Source: JAUREX01 sp044356825 (GTDB lineage Bacteria > Pseudomonadota > Alphaproteobacteria > Rhodobacterales > Rhodobacteraceae). Taken from it: 12,425 nucleotides of DNA. The stretch lies in contig JBIKVM010000066.1 in the NCBI GenBank assembly GCA_044356825.1, forward strand, positions 1 to 12,425, in the 5' to 3' direction. The notes beneath the pieces are model-generated. The model was not told the origin of the DNA and did no database searches. It saw only the letters and a program-made list of their open reading frames with translations. Positions 1-6,129 of the stretch are shown one piece after another. Made by a program: the position numbers and the translations under genes. Numbering within the stretch: position 1 is the stretch's first letter; each line of letters starts with the position of its first letter.

Positions 1-636
1 GATTCCGCGATCCGCGCCTCGGTCGAGGCGGTGGCGCGCGTGCTCGAAGGGATGGGCCACCGGGTCGAGCCGCATGACATGGCGCTCGACGCGGGCGCGT
101 TCTGGCGGCTTTACACCGACATGACCTGTGTCGAGACGGCCGCCGCCTACGACTATTTCGAGACCCTCGTCGGCCGCCCGCTGGCCGAGGGCGATGTCGA
201 GCCCGTCACCCGCGCGATCATCGAGCGCGGCCGCGCGACACCCGCCACCGCCCATGCCGGTCGGATCGAGGCGGTGCGCCGCGCCGGGCGCGCGGTGGCG
301 CAGGACCTGTGGGCCTATGATGCCTATCTGACCCCCGTCCTGACGCAGCCACCGCGCCCCGTCGGGTTTTACGACATGTCGATGCGCGACCTCGACGCCT
401 ACAACGCGCTCTGGACGGATGCGGTGTTCATGGCGCCTTTCAACGCCTCGGGCCAACCCGCGATCGCGCTGCCGCTCGGGCAGACCGCGACCGGGCTGCC
501 CGCGGGCGTGCAGATCGTCGGCCGGCTGGGCGCAGAAGCGACGCTGCTCGCGCTCGCGACCGCGCTCGAAGAGGCGATGCCCTGGGCCGCGCGCCGTCCA
601 CCGCTGAGTTGGCAGGAGGCCACCGATGCCGCATGA
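1..636 (+). CDS. Amidase signature family protein, C-terminal part (5' end outside window)
   Basis: The reading frame is open from the first base, so this is the last 211 or so residues of a longer protein; family members are usually 430-500 residues. The recognisable part is the amidase C-terminal region: a 'LTPVLTQPP' strand, then 'MAPFNASGQPAIALPLG' followed by 'GLPAGVQIVGR' and a final helix ending 'LEEAMPW'. These are hallmarks of GatA-like and other amidase-signature hydrolases, which cleave C-N amide bonds. The Ser-cisSer-Lys catalytic residues lie upstream and cannot be checked. The substrate is unknown; a cytoplasmic catabolic amidase is more likely than the tRNA amidotransferase GatA, because the next genes are a hydrolase and an unassigned barrel protein rather than gatB or gatC. 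The stop overlaps the next gene by 11 bases. Confidence 0.88.
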   Translation, partial: DSAIRASVEAVARVLEGMGHRVEPHDMALDAGAFWRLYTDMTCVETAAAYDYFETLVGRPLAEGDVEPVTRAIIERGRATPATAHAGRIEAVRRAGRAVAQDLWAYDAYLTPVLTQPPRPVGFYDMSMRDLDAYNALWTDAVFMAPFNASGQPAIALPLGQTATGLPAGVQIVGRLGAEATLLALATALEEAMPWAARRPPLSWQEATDAA

Positions 637-1768
637 TCTGATCCTCGCGGGCGGGCGCGTCATCGACCCCGCCACCGGCACCGACCGGGTGGCCGATGTG
701 GCCTTCGCCGGCGGGCGCGTCGCGGCGGTGGGCGCGAACCTCGCGACCGGCGGGGCGGCCGAGGTGGTCGATGTCGCGGGTGCGATCGTGACGCCGGGCC
801 TCATCGACCTGCACACCCATGTCTACTGGGGCGGCACCTCGCTCGGCGTCGATCCCGACAGCTATGCCGCCGGCTCGGCCATCACGACGCTGATCGATAC
901 GGGCAGCGCGGGGCCGGGCAATTTCGCGGGCTTCCGCGCCCATGTGATCGCTGCGGCCGAGACGCGGATCCTCGCCTATCTGCATGTCTCCTTCGCCGGC
1001 ATCTTCGGCTTTTCGCGCACGATCATGGTGGGCGAGAGCCACGACATGCGCCTGATGGCCGCGCGCGAGGCGGCCGAGGTCGCGCGCGCCAATCCCGACA
1101 CGATCATCGGCATCAAGGTGCGCATCGGCGCCCATGCAAGCGGGCCGTCGGGCATCGCGCCGCTCGATGTCGCGCTCGATGTTGCCGATGCGACGGGGCT
1201 GCCGATCATGTGCCACATCGACGAGCCGCCGCCGAGCTACGAGGCGGTCGTCGCCCGCCTGCGCCCGGGCGATGTGCTGACGCATTGCTTCCGCCCCTTT
1301 CCCAACGCCCCCATGCGCGGCGACGGGCAGGTCAAGCCCGAGGTGCTCGCGGCACGCGCGCGCGGCGTCTTTTTCGACGTCGGCCACGGCATGGGGTCGT
1401 TTTCGTGGGCGACGGCCGGGGCGATGGTGCGGGCGGGGTTCTGGCCCGACACGATCTCGTCCGATGTCCACAGCCTCTGCCTGCACGGGCCCGCCTGGGA
1501 TCTCTTGCGGACGATGACGAAGTTCCTGGCCCTCGGCCAGCCGATGGCGGATGTGGTGGCGGCCACGACCCATGCGCCCGCGCGCGCGCTGCGCCGCCCC
1601 GACCTCGGCACGCTCGCCCCCGGTGGCACCGCCGAGGCGAGCGTCATCCGCCTCGCCCCGATCCCGACCGTGCTCGAGGATGTCGAGGGGGTGACGCGCG
1701 ACCATCCCGAGCGCCTCGTCCCCGTCGGGCGCGTCCTCGCCGGGCGGTGGCGCCCCGCCCCGGCATGA
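626..1768 (+). CDS. Amidohydrolase/deacetylase family metallohydrolase (dihydroorotase-like)
   Basis: A 380-residue member of the amidohydrolase superfamily with a complete metal site. The N-terminal 'G-RVIDPATG' strand and 'IVTPGLIDLHTH' (HxH at His63 and His65) are followed by the likely carboxylated lysine in 'GIKVR' (Lys164), His197 in 'MCHIDEPP', His220 in 'LTHCF' and the catalytic Asp280 in 'SSDVHS'. This pattern matches the subgroup annotated as dihydroorotase-like deacetylases, which is not true pyrimidine PyrC; known members hydrolyse N-acyl or O-acyl small molecules. The exact substrate is not evident. The start is fixed by an AGGAGG at 614-619, six bases before the ATG, inside the end of the amidase gene. 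The stop overlaps the following ATG as ATGA. Cytoplasmic; it likely works in sequence with the amidase on an amide-containing nutrient (inference). Confidence 0.88.
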   Translation: MPHDLILAGGRVIDPATGTDRVADVAFAGGRVAAVGANLATGGAAEVVDVAGAIVTPGLIDLHTHVYWGGTSLGVDPDSYAAGSAITTLIDTGSAGPGNFAGFRAHVIAAAETRILAYLHVSFAGIFGFSRTIMVGESHDMRLMAAREAAEVARANPDTIIGIKVRIGAHASGPSGIAPLDVALDVADATGLPIMCHIDEPPPSYEAVVARLRPGDVLTHCFRPFPNAPMRGDGQVKPEVLAARARGVFFDVGHGMGSFSWATAGAMVRAGFWPDTISSDVHSLCLHGPAWDLLRTMTKFLALGQPMADVVAATTHAPARALRRPDLGTLAPGGTAEASVIRLAPIPTVLEDVEGVTRDHPERLVPVGRVLAGRWRPAPA

Positions 1769-2964
1769 CTGCGGGCCACCGCGCCATCTGGTCCTATGCG
1801 TGGGACCTGCACGACATCGGGCTCGATGCCGCGCTCGGGCGCATCGCCGAGGCCGGGCTCGATACCGTCTCGCTCGCGACCTCCTATCACGCGGGGCGCT
1901 TCCTCCAGCCCGGCAATCCGCGCAGGCGGGTGTGGTTCCCGCAGGATGGCACCGTCTATTACCGCGCCGATCCCGCGCGCTGGCGGGGGGCTGAGATCGC
2001 GCCGCTCGTGGCCGACACCGTCGCGACCGAGGGCGACATGCTCGGGGCGCTCATCGACCGGCGGGCGCGGGGCGGGCCCGCGGTGTCGTGCTGGACGGTC
2101 TGCCTGCACAACACCCGCCTCGGCATGGCCCATCCGGACCATGTCGTGCGCACCGCGCATGGCGACCCGGGCTATTATGGCCTCTGCCCCGCAAGCCCCG
2201 CCGCACGCGCCTATGCCGCGGGCCTCGTGGCCGAGATCTCCGAGGTCTACGCCCCCGACCGGATCGAGATCGAGACGCTCGACTTCATGGGCTTCGACCA
2301 CGGCTTCCACCACGAAAAGGACGGGCTCGGCCTCTTGCCCGAGGATCGTTTCCTGCTCGGCCTTTGCTTCTGCCGCCATTGCCTTGCCGCCGCCGCCGCC
2401 GACGGCATCGACGCCGGGGCGGCACGGGCCGAGGTCGCGCGGCTTCTGGATGCCGCGTTCGCGCGCGAGTTGCCCGCCCCCGCCTTTCCCGATTTCCCCG
2501 CCCGCGGGATCGCGGCGTTCGAGGGGCACCCCGCCCTTCACGCCTTCCTCGGCTGGCGGCCGCGCGTGCTCGGGCGGCTCGCGGCCGAGTTGCGCGCCGC
2601 CTGCCGGGCGCCGACGCGGCTTGCCCTCATCGACTTCGCCGGAAGCTGGTGGGGCGGGGTCGATCTGGGCACGCTCGCGCCGCATTTCGATGGCGTCATC
2701 TGGTGCGCCTACACCGCCCCGCCCCCGCAGGTCGCGGCCGAACTCGCGGGGCTGCGCGCGCTGATCGGTCCCGACCGCGCGCTGTCGCTCGGGCTCCAGC
2801 TCTTCCATCCCGTGGTTGCGGATGCGGCAGATTTCGCGGCCCGGGTGGCAGCGGCCGAAGGGGCGGCCGACGGCCTCAACGTCTACAACCTCGGCCTCGT
2901 GCCCCCTGCGCGCCTCGGCTGGGTGCGGCACGCCCTTGGCGCTTCGTCGCGACTGCTCGGATGA
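1765..2964 (+). CDS. Unassigned protein, probable TIM-barrel (glycoside-hydrolase-like) fold
   Basis: A 399-residue protein that I do not recognise as a named enzyme. It opens with 'IWSYAWDLHDIG' and a beta-alpha repeat ('AEAGLDTVSLATSYHAG'), then a conserved-looking 'WFPQDGTVYYRADP' segment (about 57-70). Alternating strands and helices continue ('VSCWTVCLHNTRLG', 'IEIETLDFMGFDHGFHHEKDG'), then a cysteine cluster CFCRHC (Cys201, Cys203, Cys206) and a late strand 'ALIDFAGSWWGG'. The acidic and histidine residues at strand ends and the 'FCxHC' cluster resemble uncharacterised TIM-barrel proteins related to glycoside hydrolases. No signal peptide is visible, so it is probably cytoplasmic. There is no Shine-Dalgarno sequence; the ATGA overlap with the amidohydrolase implies translational coupling. 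The frame is open upstream of 1765, but the amidohydrolase occupies that stretch, so this start is preferred. Confidence 0.78.
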   Translation: MTAGHRAIWSYAWDLHDIGLDAALGRIAEAGLDTVSLATSYHAGRFLQPGNPRRRVWFPQDGTVYYRADPARWRGAEIAPLVADTVATEGDMLGALIDRRARGGPAVSCWTVCLHNTRLGMAHPDHVVRTAHGDPGYYGLCPASPAARAYAAGLVAEISEVYAPDRIEIETLDFMGFDHGFHHEKDGLGLLPEDRFLLGLCFCRHCLAAAAADGIDAGAARAEVARLLDAAFARELPAPAFPDFPARGIAAFEGHPALHAFLGWRPRVLGRLAAELRAACRAPTRLALIDFAGSWWGGVDLGTLAPHFDGVIWCAYTAPPPQVAAELAGLRALIGPDRALSLGLQLFHPVVADAADFAARVAAAEGAADGLNVYNLGLVPPARLGWVRHALGASSRLLG

Positions 2965-3331
2965 TCGGATCGGTGCAGGCAGGTGTGTCCGGCTTGCCAA
3001 TCGCACGGGAGAAATCGGTTGGCTGGCCGCTGGTCCCGGTGTCCGCGCCTGCGATTGGCATCGGCCTCCACCTCAGGGCCACGAGCAGCGCGCCCTCCGC
3101 GGGCAACCATGCAGCGATAGCGTCGAACGGCCTTCAGACGCAGCCCGTGTGCGATACCTGCCCTCCGCCGGACGAGCGTCACTGCCACCCGCGGGATGGC
3201 CAGCCCGAGGGGATGATGTGCCCGCGCTTGGCGATCTCGGCCGAGCAGGATCCGAAGCGGCGCAACGCGTCGCTTTATCAGATGCTCGGGCTTGCGACGC
3301 TGCGGCGGCTTCCGCGCAGGGCGGGTACGTC
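2965..3331. other. 367-base stretch without a convincing gene
   Basis: It separates the amidase operon from the small membrane protein and iolB. No tRNA, clear promoter or T-tracted terminator was seen. A 124-codon frame (2961-3335, +) is open and abuts its neighbours as ATGA and GTGA, but its product ('CDTCPPPDERHCH' and so on) matches no family I know. By my hand count about 81% of its codons end in G or C, which seems lower than in the surrounding genes. The opposite strand is also open, without a recognisable product. The stretch contains an 11-bp inverted repeat. It may be a decayed gene or a leader for the iolB unit. Confidence 0.5.
2995..3060. repeat. 11-bp perfect inverted repeat with a 44-base spacer
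   Basis: The arms are TGCCAATCGCA (2995-3005) and TGCGATTGGCA (3050-3060). The bases immediately inside and outside the arms do not pair. The spacer is long for a simple hairpin, and no T tract follows the second arm, so it is unlikely to be a terminator. It could be a pair of operator half-sites or chance; an 11-bp match within 100 bases is not very rare in 12 kb. Confidence 0.4.
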
Positions 3332-3538
3332 GTGAAGGCGCTCGGGCTGCGCCATCCGTTCTTTCTGCCATTATGGCGCCGTGTAGTGACGGTTGTGCTG
3401 GTTCTGGGCTGGGCGATCGTGGAGTTTGTGAGCGCCGCGCCACTCTGGGGTGTCCTGTTCGGGGCGATCGGGCTTGTCGCGGCGTGGGAGTTCTTCGTGG
3501 CCTTCGATCCGGTGAACTACAGGGGAGACGAAAGATGA
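3332..3538 (+). CDS. Small two-helix inner-membrane protein (DUF3329-like)
   Basis: A 68-residue protein beginning 'MKALGLRHPFFLPLWRRV', followed by two hydrophobic segments (about 18-36 and 38-58) and a short hydrophilic tail ending 'FDPVNYRGDER'. The 'LRHPFF-PLWRR' opening and 'FFVAFDP' ending resemble the small DUF3329 proteins of Rhodobacteraceae, from memory and not searched. Function unknown. The GTG start is chosen because AGGGCGGG (3318-3325) sits six bases upstream and because it places the conserved-looking motif at the N-terminus. The last bases overlap the iolB start as ATGA, and the iolB Shine-Dalgarno (AGGGGAG, 3521-3527) lies inside this gene, so the two are co-translated. Confidence 0.75.
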   Translation: MKALGLRHPFFLPLWRRVVTVVLVLGWAIVEFVSAAPLWGVLFGAIGLVAAWEFFVAFDPVNYRGDER

Positions 3539-4362
3539 CGACGCTCCTGCGCAAGCCGAGGGGCACCGCCGGCAAGGTGCATGACCTGACGCCCGAGACC
3601 GCGGGCTGGTCCTACGTCGGCTTTGGCCTCTACCGCCTTGCGCCGGGCGAGGCCGCGCAGGAGGCGACGGGCGGGCGCGAGGTCATACTCGTGCTGATCG
3701 AGGGGCGCGCGGGCATCGAGGCGGCCCGGCGCGACTTCGGAGAGCTGGGCGAGCGGGCAACGGTGTGGGAGCGCACGCCCCCCCATGCGGTCTATGTCCC
3801 TCCGGGTGTTCACTGGTGCGCGGTCGCGACGACGCCCTGCGCCCTTGCGGTCTGCACAGCCCCGGCCCGGGGCGGGCGGCCGGCCGAGGTGATCGGGCCT
3901 GCCGGAATATCGCTCATGCCGCGCGGGGTGGGCGCGAATAAGCGCTACATCAATGCCATCGCGATGGAGGATCGCGATGCGGCGGACAGCCTTCTCGTGA
4001 CCGAGGTCTTCACCCCGCAGGGGCATTGGTCGTCCTATCCACCGCACCGGCACGACGAGGATGACTTTCCCCGCATGACCTATCTGGAAGAGACCTATTA
4101 TCACCGCCTGAACCCGGCGCAGGGCTTCGGGATCCAGCGCGTGTTCACCGAAGACGGCGCGCTGGATGAGACGATGGCCGTCTCGGACCACGACCTTGTC
4201 ATTGTCCCCCGGGGGCATCACCCTTGTGCGGCGCCCTATGGTTACGAGATGTATCATCTCAACGTCATGGCTGGCCCGCTGCGCAAGTGGCGCGTTCGCA
4301 ACCACCCCGACCACGACTGGATCGCGCAGCGCGACGCGGCGGCCTTGGCCGTTGCCACTTGA
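3535..4362 (+). CDS. iolB: 5-deoxy-glucuronate isomerase
   Basis: A 275-residue protein matching IolB, which converts 5-deoxy-D-glucuronate to 2-deoxy-5-keto-D-gluconate in the myo-inositol degradation pathway. It is cytoplasmic. It has the two-cupin layout: an N-terminal half with 'GREVILVLIEGRAGIE' and 'PPHAVYVPPGVHW', and a C-terminal half with the metal site 'YPPHRHDEDD' (His171, His173), 'LEETYYHRLNPAQGFGIQR' (Glu185/Glu186), 'VIVPRGHHP' and 'YEMYHLNVMAG' (His241). The length is normal for the family. The start is supported by AGGGGAG seven bases upstream and by the ATGA overlap with the small membrane protein. No other iol genes lie in this window; the nearest functional link is the inositol-amine type hydroxylase that follows. 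Confidence 0.95.
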   Translation: MTTLLRKPRGTAGKVHDLTPETAGWSYVGFGLYRLAPGEAAQEATGGREVILVLIEGRAGIEAARRDFGELGERATVWERTPPHAVYVPPGVHWCAVATTPCALAVCTAPARGGRPAEVIGPAGISLMPRGVGANKRYINAIAMEDRDAADSLLVTEVFTPQGHWSSYPPHRHDEDDFPRMTYLEETYYHRLNPAQGFGIQRVFTEDGALDETMAVSDHDLVIVPRGHHPCAAPYGYEMYHLNVMAGPLRKWRVRNHPDHDWIAQRDAAALAVAT

Positions 4363-4484
4363 GGCGCGACGCGCGCGGCGACGATCGGCATCGCCCGCAT
4401 GCGACAGGGTGTCGTGGCTGCGTCAGGCGGTCCCACTCTTCCACCTCGCCCTGCAAGGCCATGTCGGCTATTCTTCCACCATCC

Positions 4485-4492
4485 GAGAGGGG
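4485..4492 (+). promoter_or_regulatory. Ribosome binding site of the MocD-like gene
   Basis: GAGAGGGG lies six bases before the ATG at 4499. It decides the start, since the frame stays open upstream into iolB. The 136 bases between iolB and this gene (4363-4498) show no clear promoter; a weak CGACA-GGG-TGTCG hairpin is present but has no T tract. Confidence 0.6.
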
Positions 4493-4498
4493 CTGGAC

Positions 4499-5578
4499 AT
4501 GAGTGGACGCGATTATTCGATGCACGGGTCGGACGCGCAGCGCGCAGTCGAGACCGGGCTTGCGGCGGCGGATTGGTATCATACCGAGGTGCCGCGCAAG
4601 GTCATGAAGGATCTGATGCAGCGCAGCGACGGCCCGGCGATTCGCGACACGCTGGTCCTCCTCGGGGCGATGGCGGTTCTCGCGGGCCTGGGCATCGCGC
4701 TCTGGCCGTCGTGGTGGTCGGCGCCCTTCTGGCTGGCCTATGGGGTCCTCTACGGCTCGGCCTCGGATTCGCGCTGGCACGAATGTGGCCACGGCACGGC
4801 CTTCCGCACGCGCTGGATGAACGACGCGATGTATCACTTCGCGAGCTTCTGCATCGTGCGCAACCCCGTCGCCTGGCGCTGGAGCCACGCCCGCCACCAC
4901 ACCGACACCATCATCGTCGGCCGCGACCCCGAGATCGCGATCATGCGCCCGCCCGAGTTCCTGCGGCTGATCGCGAATTTCTTCGGGCTCATCGATGCGT
5001 GGAACGGCTGGGGGCGGATGCTCTATAACGCTGCGGGCCGCATCCACCCCGAGGAGGCGACGTGGATCCCTGCTGCCGAGCAGCCCAAGGTCGTGCTCGT
5101 GGCGCGCGTCTGGGTCGCGATCTATGCCGCGACGATTGGGCTGGCGCTCTGGATGGGGTCGATCCTGCCGCTCATGGTCATCGGGCTGCCGCGGCTCTAT
5201 GGCGCGTGGCACCATGTGATGACGGGGCTCCTCCAGCACGGGGGGCTTGCCGACAACGTGCTCGACCACCGGCTGAACACGCGCACCGTCTACATGAACC
5301 CCGTCTCGCGCTTCATCTACTGGAACATGAACTATCACGTCGAACACCACATGTTCCCGATGGTGCCCTATCACCGCCTGCCCGAACTGCACGCCGCGAT
5401 CCGCCACGACCTGCCCCCGCCCTCACCCTCGATCGCGGCGGGCTTTGCCGAGATGTGGCCCGCGCTGAAGCGGCAACTGCGCAACGAGGATTACTTCCTG
5501 CGCCGCGATCTGCCGCCGACCGCGCGCCCCTATCGAGAGGATTTGCACGCCGCGGCCCTCGGCCAACCCGCCGAATGA
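4499..5578 (+). CDS. Fatty-acid-desaturase-fold membrane di-iron hydroxylase, MocD-like
   Basis: A 359-residue integral membrane protein with the three histidine boxes of the desaturase/hydroxylase fold: HECGH (94-98), HARHH (130-134) and HVEHH (280-284), plus the extra His247 in 'LLQHGG'. Hydrophobic segments lie at about 50-68, 75-88, 198-230. The family uses a di-iron centre and O2 with electrons from a ferredoxin. The closest resemblance is MocD, the oxygenase-like protein of rhizopine (3-O-methyl-scyllo-inosamine) catabolism, rather than a lipid desaturase. Support comes from context: iolB is immediately upstream, and a MocE-like Rieske ferredoxin remnant overlaps its stop codon (ATGA at 5575). 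All histidine boxes are intact, so the enzyme could work if another ferredoxin supplies electrons. A lipid substrate remains possible. Confidence 0.82.
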   Translation: MSGRDYSMHGSDAQRAVETGLAAADWYHTEVPRKVMKDLMQRSDGPAIRDTLVLLGAMAVLAGLGIALWPSWWSAPFWLAYGVLYGSASDSRWHECGHGTAFRTRWMNDAMYHFASFCIVRNPVAWRWSHARHHTDTIIVGRDPEIAIMRPPEFLRLIANFFGLIDAWNGWGRMLYNAAGRIHPEEATWIPAAEQPKVVLVARVWVAIYAATIGLALWMGSILPLMVIGLPRLYGAWHHVMTGLLQHGGLADNVLDHRLNTRTVYMNPVSRFIYWNMNYHVEHHMFPMVPYHRLPELHAAIRHDLPPPSPSIAAGFAEMWPALKRQLRNEDYFLRRDLPPTARPYREDLHAAALGQPAE

Positions 5579-5877
5579 GTGCGGCCATGCCCCGGATCGA
5601 CGCCTGCGCCACCGACGACATCGACCCCGAGGATCTGATCCGCTTCGACTACGGCGGCGGGAACTGTGCGATCCATCGCAGCCCCTAGGGGGATTTCTTC
5701 TGAACCGACGGGCTGTGCACCCACGAGCAGGTCCATCTCTGCGACGGTCTTGTGATGGGTCATGAGATCGAATGGCCCAAGCACTACGCAACCTTCGACT
5801 ATCGTACCGGCGAGGCGAGGCGCCCCCCGACGATCGCCGCCGACCCGTGCGCCCCCGCCACGGACGGCATGGCATGA
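5575..5877 (+). pseudogene. MocE-like Rieske ferredoxin, broken by two in-frame stops
   Basis: One frame runs for 100 codons, close to the usual length of about 105 residues for MocE-type Rieske ferredoxins, but it is interrupted by TAG at 5686-5688 and TGA at 5701-5703. Recognisable parts are 'ACATDDIDPEDLIRFDYGG' after the start, 'AIHRSP' before the first stop, 'TDGLCTHEQVHLCDGLVMG' after the second, and 'FDYRTGEA' further on. The first cluster motif C-T-H is kept (Cys 5716-5718, His 5722-5724). The second should read CPKH but is WPKH (TGG at 5773-5775). The normal C-terminal strands after 'GEA' are not recognisable. It begins as ATGA with the hydroxylase stop, as expected for an operon partner. 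A translated product would stop after 37 residues. Sequencing error at three separate codons is possible but less likely than decay. Confidence 0.85.
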
Positions 5878-6075
5878 CCGCTCCCCGGCGCGCGGACAGA
5901 TCCGGGTGCCGCACGCGCGCCCCGGACCCTTTGCGCGTCATTCAATCCGCTGCGAGAAGCTCTCTGACGGGCGGGTCGGTTCGCCCTCCTCCGCAGCCGC
6001 GGCGTCACGCGCGCCGTCTCCGGATCCAAGGCAACGTCGTCGATCACGACAGTGCTTGCGCGCGGCACTCCCCTA

Positions 6076-6103
6076 TTGCCCGATGTGCATGCTGCGGTCT
6101 AAT
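6076..6103 (+). promoter_or_regulatory. Possible sigma-70 promoter of the E1/acyltransferase unit
   Basis: A -35-like TTGCCC (6076-6081) and a -10-like TCTAAT (6098-6103) are separated by 16 bases. The -10 differs from TATAAT at one position and the -35 matches TTGACA at four of six. Transcription would start near 6110, about 20 bases before the preferred ATG at 6130. The position is right for the first gene of a unit that follows a dead gene. Prediction by eye only. Confidence 0.35.
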
Positions 6104-6119
6104 CCGCGCAGAAGCGCGT

Positions 6120-6126
6120 GGAGAAG
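6120..6126 (+). promoter_or_regulatory. Ribosome binding site deciding the E1 start
   Basis: GGAGAAG ends three bases before the ATG at 6130. An in-frame GTG at 6118 lies just upstream but has only a weak purine run (GCAGAAG) before it and would sit very close to the predicted transcript start. The ATG is therefore preferred. Confidence 0.5.
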
Positions 6127-6129
6127 GCC

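Larger units (their letters stand above)
5878..6129. other. Intergenic stretch between the MocE remnant and the E1 gene
   Basis: These 252 bases hold no recognisable protein or RNA gene. A ferredoxin reductase (MocF type) would be expected after an intact mocE, but none is seen. The last 60 bases contain a plausible promoter and the ribosome binding site for the E1 gene. A short minus-strand frame (5799-6068) has no familiar product. Confidence 0.5.

Noticed and set aside
440..1705. Long minus-strand open frame opposite the amidohydrolase gene
   Set aside because: Its product is Arg/Gly/Ala-rich without any family motif, and the plus strand carries a full metallohydrolase. Such frames are expected opposite GC-rich genes; the same applies to 1237-3006, 4265-5407 and 6799-8181 on the minus strand.
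2965..3331. Transposase fragment in the gene-poor stretch
   Set aside because: Both strands have open frames, but no transposase motif, target duplication or recognisable insertion-sequence end was found. The inverted repeat arms are too short and too close together to be element ends on their own.
4499..5578. Housekeeping lipid desaturase
   Set aside because: Not excluded, but an overlapping Rieske ferredoxin remnant and neighbouring iolB fit a MocD-like hydroxylase better than a lipid desaturase.
5701..5703. TGA in the MocE frame as a selenocysteine codon
   Set aside because: A TAG lies five codons earlier, the position is not a cluster ligand in Rieske ferredoxins, and no SECIS-like hairpin was noticed. 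The Cys-to-Trp change also points to decay.
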